From Verpa conica (taxonomy: Eukaryota > Ascomycota > Pezizomycetes > Pezizales > Morchellaceae): DNA of 64,000 nt. This document shows, one piece after another, positions 1 through 14,500 of this stretch (position 1 is the first letter of the stretch; every line of letters starts with the position of its first letter). The stretch covers positions 3,224,001 through 3,288,000 of the forward strand of contig JAUFSD010000001.1 in the NCBI GenBank assembly GCA_033030425.1, given 5' to 3'. Made by a program: the position numbers and the translations under genes. The notes beneath the pieces are model-generated. The model did no database searches, had not been told where the DNA came from, and saw nothing but the letters and a program-made list of their open reading frames with translations.

Positions 1-768
1 AGCGGTATCTCAAGCCGTAGCCCCAGGCGGGGTAGTTCAAAGTCGCAAGTGAATCCAAGAAACAAGCTGCTAGTCTTCCAAGACCACCGTTTCCAAGAGC
101 AGCATCATGCTCTTTGTCAATAACATCTTCAATTCTGAAACCGAGCTCACCAACACCCTCTCTAGCGGTGTCCTTGATTCCAGAATTCAACAAAGAATTG
201 TCAAGGGTCCTTCCCATGAGAAACTCAAGTGAAAGGTAATAGACTCGCTTTTGGTCCTGGAGTGTCTGGTGTTGCTGGGTCTTGTTCCAAGAAATTACAA
301 GCTTATCACGGACAGCAAGGGCGGTACCAGAATACGCTGCCATATCATCACAATTGTAGATAGAACGGGCCAAAGTGGTCTCGACATGACGAACAACCTC
401 TCGCTGTGATTGAAAATATCAGTATATTTGTTGGCAATTGCACTTAAGATAAAGGTTCAAACCTGAAATTCTTCTTTTCCTGTAAATTCAGTAGCAGCCT
501 ACTCAAGTTAGAATTCATTGAAAACATGTTACGCTTTGAATAGAGTCTCACAAGTTTGCGCCAACTAAACATTAAAGATTAGCCAAAAATAATCGATTTC
601 TTAAATTTAATAGGTAGCATACGTCTCTCTCAGAGGCTGTGGGATGCTGGCTTCAACAGCCTTGATCTCACGGACACCAAAACCAGTATGCGTCCTTCGA
701 TGCTTAGGACGAAAATGGGGTTCAACAACACCGGGAGCCGGGGGGCTTGAGATAGGAGGGGCAGACAT
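1..768 (-). CDS. GPH1: Glycogen phosphorylase, N-terminal part (runs off the left edge)
   Basis: Glycogen phosphorylase releases glucose-1-phosphate from glycogen in the cytosol. Four exons read on the minus strand: 768-623, 564-552, 498-463 and 403-1, with phases closing at each join. The start ATG at 768 opens [17 protein letters not shown]. The second exon is only 13 nt and supplies the WRKL part of RETWRKL; the third is 36 nt ([12 protein letters not shown]). The last exon reads [14 protein letters not shown], then [14 protein letters not shown], and ends in the highly conserved [12 protein letters not shown] and [11 protein letters not shown] blocks, which are diagnostic of alpha-glucan phosphorylases. 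Only about the first 200 of roughly 870-890 residues are present; the pyridoxal-phosphate lysine region lies outside. Family assignment is near certain; the micro-exon is inferred from frame and splice sites. Confidence 0.95.
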
Positions 769-2301
769 CGCAATTACTTCAACTATGAAGGGAATATCAC
801 AATGGTAGCAGTGGCAATGGAGAGAGAGTTGATGAGGGATAGATGGGTGGGGTAAAGAAAGATGGAGGGGCCAATTCTATAAGCAATAAGACGAGAAGAG
901 GGACCCAGAGTAGGAGAGGGGACAAAGAGCGAGTTGAGCTATAACGCGAGAACCCGAGGGTGGGCAGCAGCTTTATTCAAGTACTACATATTTGTTGGCC
1001 AAATCTACTCCATCTCTGCACAGACACACATTATTTCCAACCCCCCACCGAGTGAGGGGAGAAGGAATTGAACCAGACTCGATGCTTCACATCAGGCAAT
1101 CAGCGCGCAAAACTCGGACGAAACCCCAGCGATGCACGCACCAACCCCAAAAGCACGTAACGTCGTATTGCGTATTATGTCGATGTAGATGGTGGGGTGG
1201 AAACAACACAACCTTGGGCACAAACAACCGGTGGGGTAACAGGCCCCAAGAAGAAAGCAAAGCCGTTTCTAGGGCTTGATACGTTGACATCACACCAATG
1301 CGACTAGCGATAAGGACTGCACGCAACCTAAAAAATACGCGGGGTAACACGGTACAAGAGGGGTCAAATCTGTTACCTACCGGCTGCTATGGAGAGCTGT
1401 CATATCGACGTTCTGCAACCACCTCCACCACCTCCACGTAGGTATTCCAACTGCAACGGCAAAAAAAAAAAATTGCATCGGAAGAATAAGAAAACATCAT
1501 CGCACTTTATACCCATACCATCGATTCTGCCTCCATGCTTCTGCATACATTTCCCCCCAACCTTCTCGGTGTACCGGCAGTGCGGGATCTGCCCGAGTGC
1601 AGTCCTAATCCTAGCAGCGGAAGAATAGGATTAGGAGAACTTCTACCCCCCCGCCGATTGATGTGAAAGTGAAAAATAATTCGTGAAAATGCAAGAAAAA
1701 TAATACGCACAATTGCCGCACCGGAGAAAGTAATATCGGGAGACAAAGCACCCGATTCCAATTACATCTTCACACCCATCATCCCATATACGTTAAAGGA
1801 AAGGATAAAAGCAATAAATGGAAGAGGAGGGTCAAGAAGTGAAATATGGGGGAAGAATAAAAGGACTACGGAAAGACTATACACAATTGCGAGTGTTTAA
1901 AGACTCTCGCCGGAACTCCGATGCTTAACAAACCACACGAACCAATTCACACAAGATGCTCCCGTGCTTTGTACCCATACCGAAAAAAAAAAAAGAAAAG
2001 GAAAAAGAAACAAATGAGAGAAAGGACCAAGCAATAAAATAGCAACCACCCCACAGGAAAGTAGCCAGGTCGTTAAAGAAATAAAAGCAATCCCTTTTCG
2101 AGATGTGACACGATACCTCCCCTTTTTCAAACTGAACTATCCCCACGCTACCCGGAAAACTCGATTCCAAGTAAGAGCCGAAACGAAAACCAGAAAAAAA
2201 ACAAAGAGAATAAAAGCAATACCGGTAACTAATAAGCAAAAAGTGTTTTGTACAAGGGATCATCGGGGTTAATAATGATCGCCACCTATCGCGCATGCAG
2301 G
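769..2301. promoter_or_regulatory. Intergenic: glycogen phosphorylase upstream region and G-alpha 3' side
   Basis: No gene is supported. Next to the phosphorylase start lie three AGGGG pentamers (866-870, 917-921, 1055-1059), which match the core of the yeast stress-response element (CCCCT when read in the gene's direction). A CCACCTCCA-type triplet-rich stretch occurs near 1420-1440. The right part presumably holds the G-alpha 3' UTR. Short ORFs on both strands lack homology signals and conserved composition. Confidence 0.4.
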
Positions 2302-3709
2302 TCATAATATGCCTGATTCCTTTAGTGCGTTTTGTAATATCGTCTCCTTGACTGCAGCAAACACCAGACGGATGTTGGAAGTATCAGTTGCTTGTGTAAG
2401 GCTGCATAATGTCAGAAAATCAGTCAGATCTTAAATAGGAAACAATGGCTCATACTGAGGATATAAGTTAAGGTGGGCACGATTGACCTGATTAAACCGC
2501 CAAAGAAGATATTTAGCGGCTCTGGTCACATCATTACCTCCAGAGTAGTCAGGGAAGTAATTTGAAAGAGGACTCCGAGCAAGTTTCTGTTTAAACAAGT
2601 CTACCTTATTGAGAAATAAGATGATACTTGTGCGGACAAACCATCGACTGTTTACGACAGAATCAAAGAGGACCAGGCTCTCCATCATCCGATTCTATAT
2701 GTAGTTAGAAAGAGTGTGCATGCACGAATCTCATGCTTAATGTTGGCATTCTACCTGATTCGACTCTTCCAGCAATACTTGATCGTATTCACTCAGCGCA
2801 ACGCAAAAGATAATCGACGTAACAGTTTCAAAACAATGTATCCACTTTTTCCGCTCACTTCTCTGACCACCGACATCAAACATACTGCGAAGGGGGTTAG
2901 CTCCAATCCATATATTCAATGATCTTAGGGGTTCCTACTGTATGCTTAATTGTCCCATCGAAAACCGGGTCTCGTATATACCCGTTGTTTTGGTCCGGGC
3001 TCGCAGCACATCTGCTTCTATTGGTACGTAATCTCTGCGACCTATCCTGGGAGCTTCGTCAAAAAAGCTACATGTAGTAACCCGGGTAAGTATTTATTTC
3101 ATCCATATAGAGAACAAATTCCAAGTAACCTACTAAGGTGCAGAATCCATCAGGTAGAACTCATTTTGATGAGCCATTACCTTGGGTATGCAAGGATCTT
3201 TCCATAAGGACACAACAGCAGCAGCAAGCCTAGGATCTATGGGAGTATTTGGATCGGGGTCAACTTGGAACTCGACAATAAAATCCGCATAATCCTAAAA
3301 TAAAATAAATTATTAATACTAATCCCCGTTCTATATTGAGGTCACATTCCCACCTTGTTAGCTGATAATTCAGTCTCAATGTTGAATTGCCGTAGGGCCA
3401 TCACCAGCGCCTTTGCGCAGTCGACTAGGTTCTTGTATATTGTGAGGCGGTACATCTCAAGTTCGTCGATGGTGTAGCCGTTTTGATGAATAATCTTCAT
3501 CTGTTTAACGATTGTGGACTTTCCACTTTCCCCAGAACCTAAATGCACAGAATTAGAGGGGAATACTAGAAAGGATATATCTACCAATTCCTACCTAACA
3601 GAAGAATTTTACATTCCCTCCTTAACCTCCGCGAGTCCTCCTCAATCTTTTTATCAATCTGAGCGCTGACACGACTTTCGTCGCTTTCGCTCGAAAAACA
3701 CATGCCCAT
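2302..3709 (-). CDS. Heterotrimeric G-protein alpha subunit, group III (GNA-3/GanB-like)
   Basis: Membrane-attached GTPase that couples receptors to adenylate cyclase/cAMP signalling in fungi. Seven exons on the minus strand: 3709-3595, 3538-3354, 3294-3134, 3067-2939, 2884-2755, 2694-2456, 2401-2302; together 1059 nt, 352 residues, the normal length. The N-terminus MGMC carries the glycine for N-myristoylation and a nearby cysteine for palmitoylation. The P-loop GSGESGKST lies at about residues 39-47; RTKTTG supplies switch I; switch II reads [16 protein letters not shown] is the guanine-specificity motif; the end is KESGIL. It lacks the cysteine four from the end seen in group I G-alphas, and its overall sequence follows the Neurospora GNA-3 pattern as I recall it. 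Group assignment is from memory of family sequences; the G-alpha call itself is secure. Confidence 0.96.
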
Positions 3710-6700
3710 CGTTATATGTATTATAAGGACAGTATTAGATGCTGGAAATATGAATAATACAGGCGCTTGACACGCAACTTGAATAGAAAATAAGTTGCAG
3801 AAATGATATTAAATAGTGGTTGTTCAGGGTCGTGAAATTATGTCGTAACAAGAACAAAAATGATATTGATTTAAAGGTGATAGTGATTATTGGTAACACG
3901 GTCCAGCCGGAAGAGAGCCGAGGGCCGAAAGGAAGTTGATGAAACAGAAACGATACTTCTGAATTTGAAATCCCCACAGAAAATCGAGAGTTCGCGTCCA
4001 ACAGGCCTCCTCCACACAACAACGAAGAATAAAAGTTGGCTAAGGTGGCGTTGAGCTGACCGAGAAAACGAAAAGCTAGGGATTATGTATTTCGTTACGG
4101 TCGTAGAGATGAAGTCAAACACAGGCTGTAGGCGATAGATGTTGATCGCTAGCTATAGACACGCGGTGAGTTGAGGGTTGTTGGTACAGGTAAGCGGAAC
4201 AGGATCCTTAGGTGATGAGAGGAAGAGAAAGGTCGATGTTTGGGCAAGCCTGGGTCCGGGGCGTGATTCGGAGTTTGGTCTGAGTTAGCAGGGATGCGCT
4301 GTACCAGTGAATCCAGTCGTGTCGTCCTATCTCGATGTTTTCCCACCCAACAACGTTGTCGAAGGTGATTACCGGAAGACTCAAGAACATCCACGATCGA
4401 CGCCAACACCACAGGGAGGATAGGGGGCAGCCAGGCAATCAATAAGTAAGGTGCGAGGTGTAAGGTTGAAAAAGTCAGCCGCGAGGTCTTCGGTGTGCGG
4501 AGTCTGTGCGCCCTATGCTGCGAACAACGACAAGCGAGGGATATTGACTGTGGTTGGCAAGTCGCAGGGCTGAAAGTTGGGTGGTGTGGGTGCCGGACGG
4601 CGGGCGGCGCGGAGAATTCGATTGGGTTCGAATTGCTTGCGATGCCGCCGTTGCTGGCTAACAGTTGGGCGAGTAGTTGCGAGGGTGGGTGATGGAAGAG
4701 CTGGAGGGGAGAGGGAAGGGAAAGGGAAGGGGTCTAGGCAACAGGAGCAAGAAGGGCAGATGATGATCACCTCTAGTGTTCCCACAGTCACTCAGTCACT
4801 TACTCACCCGGTCACTTTCTCACTCACTAATAACTCACTCGGTCACTTACTCACTCACTCTTTCTGCCTGGCTGCTGAGCACTGGCGAGGAGAGGAGGAG
4901 GGTATGACGGCGGATGTCGTGGATTGGGGGGGGAGAGGGTTCTGCAAAGAGACCACAGGACGAGGTACTCAACGTGAGGGACGTTGTCGTTAGTGACGAG
5001 GTTGAGGTTTGTGAGAAGAAAGAGGCTCTCGGCAAGATCCTGGGGGGGGGTTGCAGGTAAAGTCCAAGTTGCGCGAGAGATGATTTTACCGGTACCTACT
5101 CTACTGTACGGTGCTCTTGCTTGATTTGATCAAGCTATGTAAACTGTGGGGGGCGGGGCGACGGGGCGAGATGCCCAGGAATACGGAGCTGTGGGGAGGG
5201 GGGGGGACAAGGGAATAATAAGAAAGGGAGAGAGAGCAGCAGAGGATGGTATAGGAAGTGAGTGATAGAAACACAGGCTGTAGCCGTTCGTGTCGCGGGC
5301 AGAGTCAGTGGAAGCTGGACAACCAAACAAAAGCATCACCTACCGGAGAGGGCACATACAATTACTTTCAAACTGACCAAATGCTCACTGATTCTCTTGC
5401 GCAACCACACACCCCCTCAGCCTCGCTCATCGATCCGAATAAGCACTTGACTGGCTGAAGGATGAAGTGCTGTATGTACTAGTACATACGCTGGAACTAC
5501 AATACTACGCGTATCCGTGCAAAAGCACCACTCATTGACGGTACACCTAGACTTCCAGTCAATCCATTTGTGCATCTCGACCTCGCCTGTCTGGCCTGCG
5601 CAAGGACCAGCCGGCTACTCGCCAGCCCCTGGTGTTGCGTGTGGTAGCCAAAGGAGCAAAGATCTGCGCCGACACACATAAAATTGACAGCCGTCTTCGC
5701 GCCGCACCCCGACAATCTTTTCTGCTTTCAACCATTTATTGTGAAAGTAGCTTTTTTTGTCCCATAGCGGCGTTCCTCTCCCCAGCTTGTACAATCTTCG
5801 TGCAGAGAAGGGAGACTCAAGACTATGTCGTGACATTAGAGATGCTATCAAGGAGTTTCCTGGGTAACCCACCATGGTAAATATTAGTCCCGGCCTCGCC
5901 GTGTCTTAATTTCTAAAGCCGTATTCCTGGGACTTCGGCTGTGCAAAAGCCATACCTCTGCTACTACATATGTAATACTCCAAGTGCCTAGCCTAAATTC
6001 GACTGAATACTTGACGACGGTCATCTTGGCCTTGCATATATCGGTCAGAGGGCAAAAATGCTCGTTTAGAGTATTTCCTGGGGAAGCATGGTTTGAACAG
6101 CTGACGGTTCATATCTGGTTGCTTCTGAATATGTGTTTCCAGGCGTCACCGAGGTCCAGGCAGCTTTGCCAAGCAATCTCCCACGCGAGACACTAGTATC
6201 GGTAACCACCGTAAACTAATCTATTGAGCCATGTGCCAGATGTCCCGATATCGCGATTCTCGATTCCCGAGAATCTCCTATGGCATGTCGCCATTCGGTG
6301 CTGGACTTCTTAATGGTCATTCCATTACTTCACAGGCCACCTTACGACCCGATCAACACAGCCCCTGTCACTCCCAGAAGTTGAATAATACTTTTCACAG
6401 ATAACCCTGAACACTGAATTGCTAGAACCTCCGTTTGAATCCATCTACGTGTAATATATATATAGCTAGCTACCTGGAACTAATCCGAGGCACATTGCTC
6501 ATGTATCAAAAAATCCAAACATTCATTTGTCGTCTAAAAGAAACCCAATGGCAAACCCCACTATAAATATATAGCCCTAGCTGAGTGGATTTTTCTATGG
6601 AAGCCAGGAACATATGGTATTCTAGTCCCAGGCGCGTAATATACCCTCCTGTACTAGCCAATCACAAGAGATAGTCCTATTAACACGGGAACCTATACAT

Positions 6701-9299
6701 TTACCCCATAGTAATATCTACCTTCATATATGTAGTATATGAGCCAAAATAGGGGTTATAAAGAGGTACTTCAAACACGCCGGCTCTCTAGAATATACAT
6801 ATAAATCAACATGTAGCTATTGTCCTGAAATTCTCAAAAAATGTGATACGAATAATATCTTGGTTTGATCCCCTGCAAGATATAGAAGGTGGTAGAGCTC
6901 CTGGCAACAGATGACTACACATATATGTACGTAGCCAACAGCAGGATACAAGAAAAGTACCTAGGGTCTTTTGATTTAGGGGCGAATATACTTAAAATAA
7001 AAAATTCATCCTCGGCAGCTTCTAGTGTGGCTCTGCCGGTTGCCCTGTACTGTCTGTATATATCTCAAGATACATGTATTTACCTAAATACAGCCACGGA
7101 TGCTTTAGTAGAGACTGGTACTATTCAACACACCTATCAATACGGTAATTATCACTATACGTTCTGAAATCTTTTCACAACGATGGATGTAAAAGTCGAT
7201 TTAGGCGCGCTCACGGTACCTATGGCGTCATCGCTTTCACGTTTTCTTGTACATATCTCCAAGCCAGTATGCACTTTACAAACTCGTCATAATCATGGTT
7301 CATGTCTACAGGGTAGTTCCTACCCAGCCTGCCATTTAAATACCGCCACAGCTGGACTAGGTTTTATTAAAAAAAATTCTTTTACCGAGCTTCTGCCACT
7401 CTACGCTCCTTTCTTAGATTCTCCTTCTGTTGGTCTTTTCTTCATATTTAGAAATCCCAAGGTAAGCTCTTCGGATAGGATAGGATATGAGTTTATCTAT
7501 TTTTTTACATAAATCTTTTCCGCAGCGCGACAATAAGTATGTATATAGATTTGTTGTTCTTGGCTCTAAGGAATTAAAAAAGCGTTGCCCAACGACGACC
7601 CAAATAAAAACCGGCCATTAGTTCCGCCCTTTAGACCTTCGCAAATGTACGCCCAGATCAAAAGAGCAGTCATCATCTAGGATACGTACCATAAACCCCC
7701 ATACAGAGGGTTTTATTATTCAAATCGGTACTGCGCCGGTCATCTTCATCTACACTAACGCAACGGCTGTATTTCTTAAAACTTGACACCATTCGCTACT
7801 AAGATGTTGGGGGGCCGGTTGTTAGTTCCGTAGGTCACAATCTCCCGGTGTCCTCTGCCCTACCTCGAGGAAAGCATTGTACTAGAGTTAAGAATTGAAC
7901 TTATCATTGTCCCCCAGAAACGACCGCCTAAAGGAATTGGAAAAGAAGCAAAGGAATCCCCAACAGGGTACACGATTTTGGGTCTTGTAGAAATTTCGGA
8001 TAAGATTCCAAGGCTCATATCCAGGGGAATATTTTCTTCAACTCTGATTTAATACAAATATTCATTGTGATTTAGTCCTATGGTTTTCGGGGACTTGGTC
8101 GTAAATTAGCTTGTCCTCTTTCAGCTCTTGCCTTATGCAGTTTCTGCCAGGTTGTATCACGGGATAAAGGTATCTTCGATCAAGATTTAAGAACAGGAAA
8201 CGCCGGTAGTTATGTGTCAGAATATAAATCACTGGATAAAACAAACTGAACATTCTACTAGCTCAAGCTCACACGCGACATGTACCTGATAGTATGATAG
8301 CGGGATTCTAGATCTGTAAACTTGGCATTTAGCCAGGGCTTGTGCCTCCCCGCGTCTAAAACGTTCTGTGGAGTTTGCATACAGAGAATAGGTATCGAGA
8401 TCTTTCAGGCACAAAAACTGAGAATGAGTTGTTGTCTCAGACCAGGATTTCGCAAATGATGGTTGTGGCTGACGCTGGTTTTCATCAGGTTTGTACAGAA
8501 ACGGAATCTGGGCGGAGGGTGCCCTTGTCCTTTTTGCTTGTATGGTCATAAATACTTGGAAACCGGTAACTTGATCCGACCAATAGCCTTCCATGCCACT
8601 CACGAGGCTGGTGCCGTGAACCTGCCACATTCATAGATAGGAAACGGGTGTGAAAAGATAGCAATGAAGATGCCAGGACTAGCAAGAAAAAGCAAGAGAA
8701 CATGAAGAAGAACTGGGTTTGCGCCACAGAAATAACGCAGGTCAAAGGAACACGGATGGAAAAGATACAGGAGCAGTGCGAGGTGTGTCTAGTTGGTTCT
8801 GGTAGCCCAACATCAGCCCCGCTCTCACCCCGCGCCTGCTCCTGCACGGTGATTTCATCGCCAGGACAGAGAGAATCACCAAGGAAAGAAGAAGCCGCCC
8901 TTCACCAAAGAGGTCCAGGCGAACGCGACGCCCTGCAAGAACAAATTGTATAGGTAGTCCCTCGCTGTCCCCGATTTTTTTCTGTCTCGAAGGCAAATAC
9001 TTTGTTCCACAGAGCCCTGAAAATCTTGGTTTTGACCGCGTCCTGCGATATAGGTTATTCTACCCCAGCGTGCAGTTGACTATTCAATTCTGCTGTTGCT
9101 ATCCGACGAAAACGCGGCTACTATTTAGTTTGACGCCTCGCCGCATCCCCCTCTGTACCTCCAGTTCCGAGAAAAACACCTCCAGCACCTCCGTCTCCCG
9201 CCCTACTGTCTACCTCCCTAGAACACCCAGCAGTATTGTCGTTTGCCAACATCTATCCTCTCCAAAAATTTACTCTCCACCGATTGACCGGCTCCCAAT
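3710..9299. other. Gene-free region, G-alpha upstream and beyond
   Basis: About 5.6 kb without a supportable gene. The first 1.8 kb next to the G-alpha start is GC-richer, with G-rich runs (about 4920-4930, 5041-5050, 5150-5210) and a short tandem-like array at 4785-4862; this looks like a long promoter or 5' leader. From about 5880 to 8250 the sequence is AT-richer with TATATA tracts. The stretch just before 9300 is pyrimidine-rich and is probably the MAPK promoter and leader. ORFs here are short, overlap on both strands and match no family I recognise. Confidence 0.5.
4785..4862. repeat. Degenerate CACTCACT-type tandem array
   Basis: Units resembling TCACTTACTCACTCGG recur several times with variation over about 78 bp (TCACTCAGTCACTTACTCAC, TCACTTTCTCACTCACT, TCACTTACTCACTCACTC). 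It lies about 1.1 kb upstream of the G-alpha start. It is a simple low-complexity repeat with no evident coding role. Confidence 0.7.
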
Positions 9300-10806
<1,507 letters not shown>

Positions 10807-11528
10807 GAGGATCATTATGGCCTTTTTGGCTTTTCTTTTTTTTTTTTTTTTGACACAGTTTAATGTTGTGCAATATATGATACAATTTCGATTGTATCTC
10901 TGCTTGGATTTTAACTCTATACCTTCTTGGCGCATTACAAATGCTTCTGTTATTTCGTTCCGGCTGTTATTTTCTTGTGTCTCAATCGGTGAGTCTGGCG
11001 TTCCAGGAGAATGTCAGATGGGAGGGAGGTGGCATAAAACCCGGATGGCAACATGCATGAATGAAATTATGAAATATTTCGCGTCTGGACGGGAAATGGA
11101 AAGAGATTTGGGAAAACATACGCGCTCTGGAGTAGAGGGATGGGTAATATATATAGCGCTCAATCGAATAAAGAAAATGACTAAGAATCCAGGGCAGCTA
11201 TTTTCGTATATTGTCAGCTGTATGTGCTAGAAAATAAAGATATTCGGGAGGCATATCTGCAGTCTTTCCATGGAATGTTGCTTGCACCCTGCCGTGCCTC
11301 GTGGCTTGTAGGGTAAGCAGTTCGTGGCTCTGGCTCGTGGCCAAATGGTCCGTGCCCAAAAATCAGAATCACTCCGCCATGACGTATAATACCCTGTGTT
11401 GTACAACTTCCGTCCCTTACTCTTCAGCTGACCCTGCAGAACTCTCCCTGCTCGAATCGTCCGGTAACTAAATTCACCCCCGCGATACTTTCAAGAGACC
11501 CGACGGACCGACTGTTAGAAACTATCCC
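10807..11528. other. Intergenic between MAPK and Avl9-like gene
   Basis: Probably the MAPK 3' UTR (a long T run near 10838-10850) followed by the promoter of the next gene. A 149-codon open frame at 10781-11230 overlaps the MAPK stop in another frame and is T-rich and without family resemblance, so it is not taken as a gene. Confidence 0.45.
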
Positions 11529-14500
11529 ATGAACAGAACAATCCCATATACCCCGGTTGTGTCGATAATCGGGTTTCACCATGCGAGGTTTTTCCCTGAC
11601 CCCTTTTCCCGGCTGGTCCCACCAAACGAATACAGCAGCATAGTTAAAGCTAACAAAACTCGCTTAGGGGACCTGAAGTTGAGCACTGGATCGGGGTCGA
11701 TAACGAACATCATATATCGGAATGGCCACTGCTCCCCTTTCTGGCCCTCGCCGACGGAGCCCATTTCGCAGAAGAGGACTTTTCGTACTTCACCCTTAAG
11801 CACGAAACAGCTTCAGGACCGACCACTTTGTTTGGGATATCCTGTACGAGACAGCTGGACTCGAATGAGCTTATAGACCGGCCTGCAGATGTAACGCGTT
11901 CTACAGTCCAGAAAGCAGTTGTTGTCATTGCAAACAGCCCAACGTTCTTCTTTGGACATTTGAAGCAACAGCTCTCAGCCGTTACTACAGCTTGGTTTGC
12001 CCAAAGGTATTTAGTTCTCTAAGAGGTTTATAGACTTTTATTTTTTTATTACTCACATATATTTATCGAGTTTAGAAATTTCGAAGACCTAGATATAATA
12101 CGGGTAAGTAAACCTATTTCCAGGGTTATCGTCTCATAAGGCTGAATGCTGAGCTTTGAGAATATAGAAATTTCAAGAGAGCCTGAAAGTACTACGAGAT
12201 AATGAACATGGTCGTGAACAATATATTGGTAAGCTGCCTAGAAGCTCCCTTTAAGGTAGTCCAGAAGGGCTGACATACCAGGCCTATCACTCCGGGAATT
12301 GGTGTATGAATTTCGGCACCAGACACTCGTGCTATTCAAGTGTGCTCTTTTACAGCCCAAGGTTATATCCTACATAGTTCTTCAATGCTACAAGTCATGA
12401 TCAATACTAATATCCGCAGATGCTATTCTTTGGTTCACGGTGTGAAAGGCTTTGTATGACGCAGTTCTCGCTTCTTTCACTTATACCTGGCCTATTGCGG
12501 AACTTGGAAGACTGCAGCGACCCAGACCTTAATAGTTATGAGTCCAAACTGAGAAGACCGACTTCCGTTAAAACTAGCGATAGACAATCCCGTGAGGTCC
12601 CGAATTCGCTGCAGGAAGCTTTGGCTGATTGAAATGAATGACTCTGACTGATGTGGTGAAGTTTTGAGATTCATGGGGTTTCCCCTTCAAATTTTTGGAA
12701 AGGTATTTTCTGGCTATTCACAATGAGCCAATTTTCGTTAACTAATAGTTTCGATTGAAGGGAAGTTTGTTTGGGCCATATACTCCTCTGCAACAGCTTG
12801 ATGTCCTTGCAGACTTTGGCACAAAGTCTTATATTGTTGGGTCGACAAACTCTCTGCTACTCCAGCAGAGGGATAGGTACTCGGACATCCTTGTAAATGT
12901 GAGATATAAAATCCTAAACTCATCTGCCTCATTACTAACATTACAAAAAGCTCGATGAAAATTCTATCAACGTGACCTCCCCTTCATTACGTGCTGCTTT
13001 GGTACTCTCTGCTGCCGATAGAAGGTGGATAGATGCGCTAGTATTTTCAGTAACAGAGTCTTGGGATGAAACGGATCCATCCCGGCCGAAGACCATGGGT
13101 TTTGTTGGTAGTGAGGATTATATCCGCCTTCAGTTCGAGGAGTATGTTTTATCTATGGTATCTTCTGTAAAATATCATCTCTTCTTGGAGAAGCATCATG
13201 GGTCGGATCAAAACTTGTTCTTACCAGATATTGGTAAGTCATTTCTCTATGGGCAGTATTCCAAGGATATATTTATTGACATATTACAGAGGGTGACCCA
13301 GCATATGACTTCCAAATGGACTGGGTGGATTATTGGAAGATGACAGAGAACTTCCGTATATTCCAGAAATTCACAGGTAAGATTTTGTAATAAGTAACAA
13401 TGCCTGTAACTAATTTTTTACCTTAGATTCTGAACTGTTCGATCTCGTTCCACCAAAGCATGTAATGGCTGGAGGTCTTACTATGGAGGATGTCCAGCGG
13501 CGAATTGTACAGTATGTGTACCTTTCTAATGCTGAGTCGAAAGCTATTTCTGACTCCCCCAGACAAATGAGGGAGCTAGGTGTAGATGAGAAGGTGAATC
13601 GTGGCCGAGAAGTCTTAGCGACAACTCTGGCCTCAGGTCGCAATAATGTAACCACTGTCTTCAGCAATTTGTCGAAGAATGTGGAGAAATTTAGGGAGCA
13701 ACGAAGGTCCCAGGACGTTACTCCACAAAGCCTTGAGACTATAACAAGCCCGATAAGCGAGAAACCATCAGCCATAGAACCTGTTACAACTACTGCTACC
13801 CCAAGCACTGCTGTGGCAACTACTGTTACGCCAGTGCTAGCTGAAGCATCTACTCGCGCAGGGGCATATTTCTCATCCTGGGCAGCTTGGGCTGGGGAGA
13901 AGAAGAAGGCTTTTGTGAAACCTGCCATTACCAGCCCTCCGCCAGAGCCGGCAACAGACGCAAACGTAAAATCCTTACCTCCTGATCCTCCAAAGAAGTC
14001 ATTCGAGGAATCCATTTTCGACGCTAGGGCAAGAGCTGCATATGGTGGGTCTGATTCACCAGTTTTGTCGCCTCAGCGGACTGGTAGTGGCAACTTTCCT
14101 ACAACTGCAGTGAAGAATCTAGGTGATGGGAAGGGCGTTGGCCTTGGGATTGTTAATCTAGGGCCTAAGAACCCGCAGCCTGTACCAGCTACTGAGGAGG
14201 TGGTTTCTCCTAAACCAAGTAAGGTTGAACCAGCGTTACCAGCTCTACAAATTAAAAAGGAGGAAACGGATATCCCTCCCCCGACACCAGTGAAAGATGA
14301 ACCGAAACGGATCTTAACAGCTGTCGAAAAGAAGGAAACTGCTCAGGCACCATTGAGGGTTGAACCAAGCCACGAATCCGAGTTGCTTGTACAGAAAGCC
14401 GTTGAGTCTGCGGAATTAGAATCTGAAAGTGCTGAGCCAGCCCAGCCATCCCTACCAATAGAAAAGGCAGCTATGCCTATGGAGACTAAGGTTGAACTTG

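Noticed and set aside
13410..14015. 201-codon antisense frame over the Avl9-like exon
   Set aside because: Lies entirely over the supported sense exon, with no intron or family evidence of its own.
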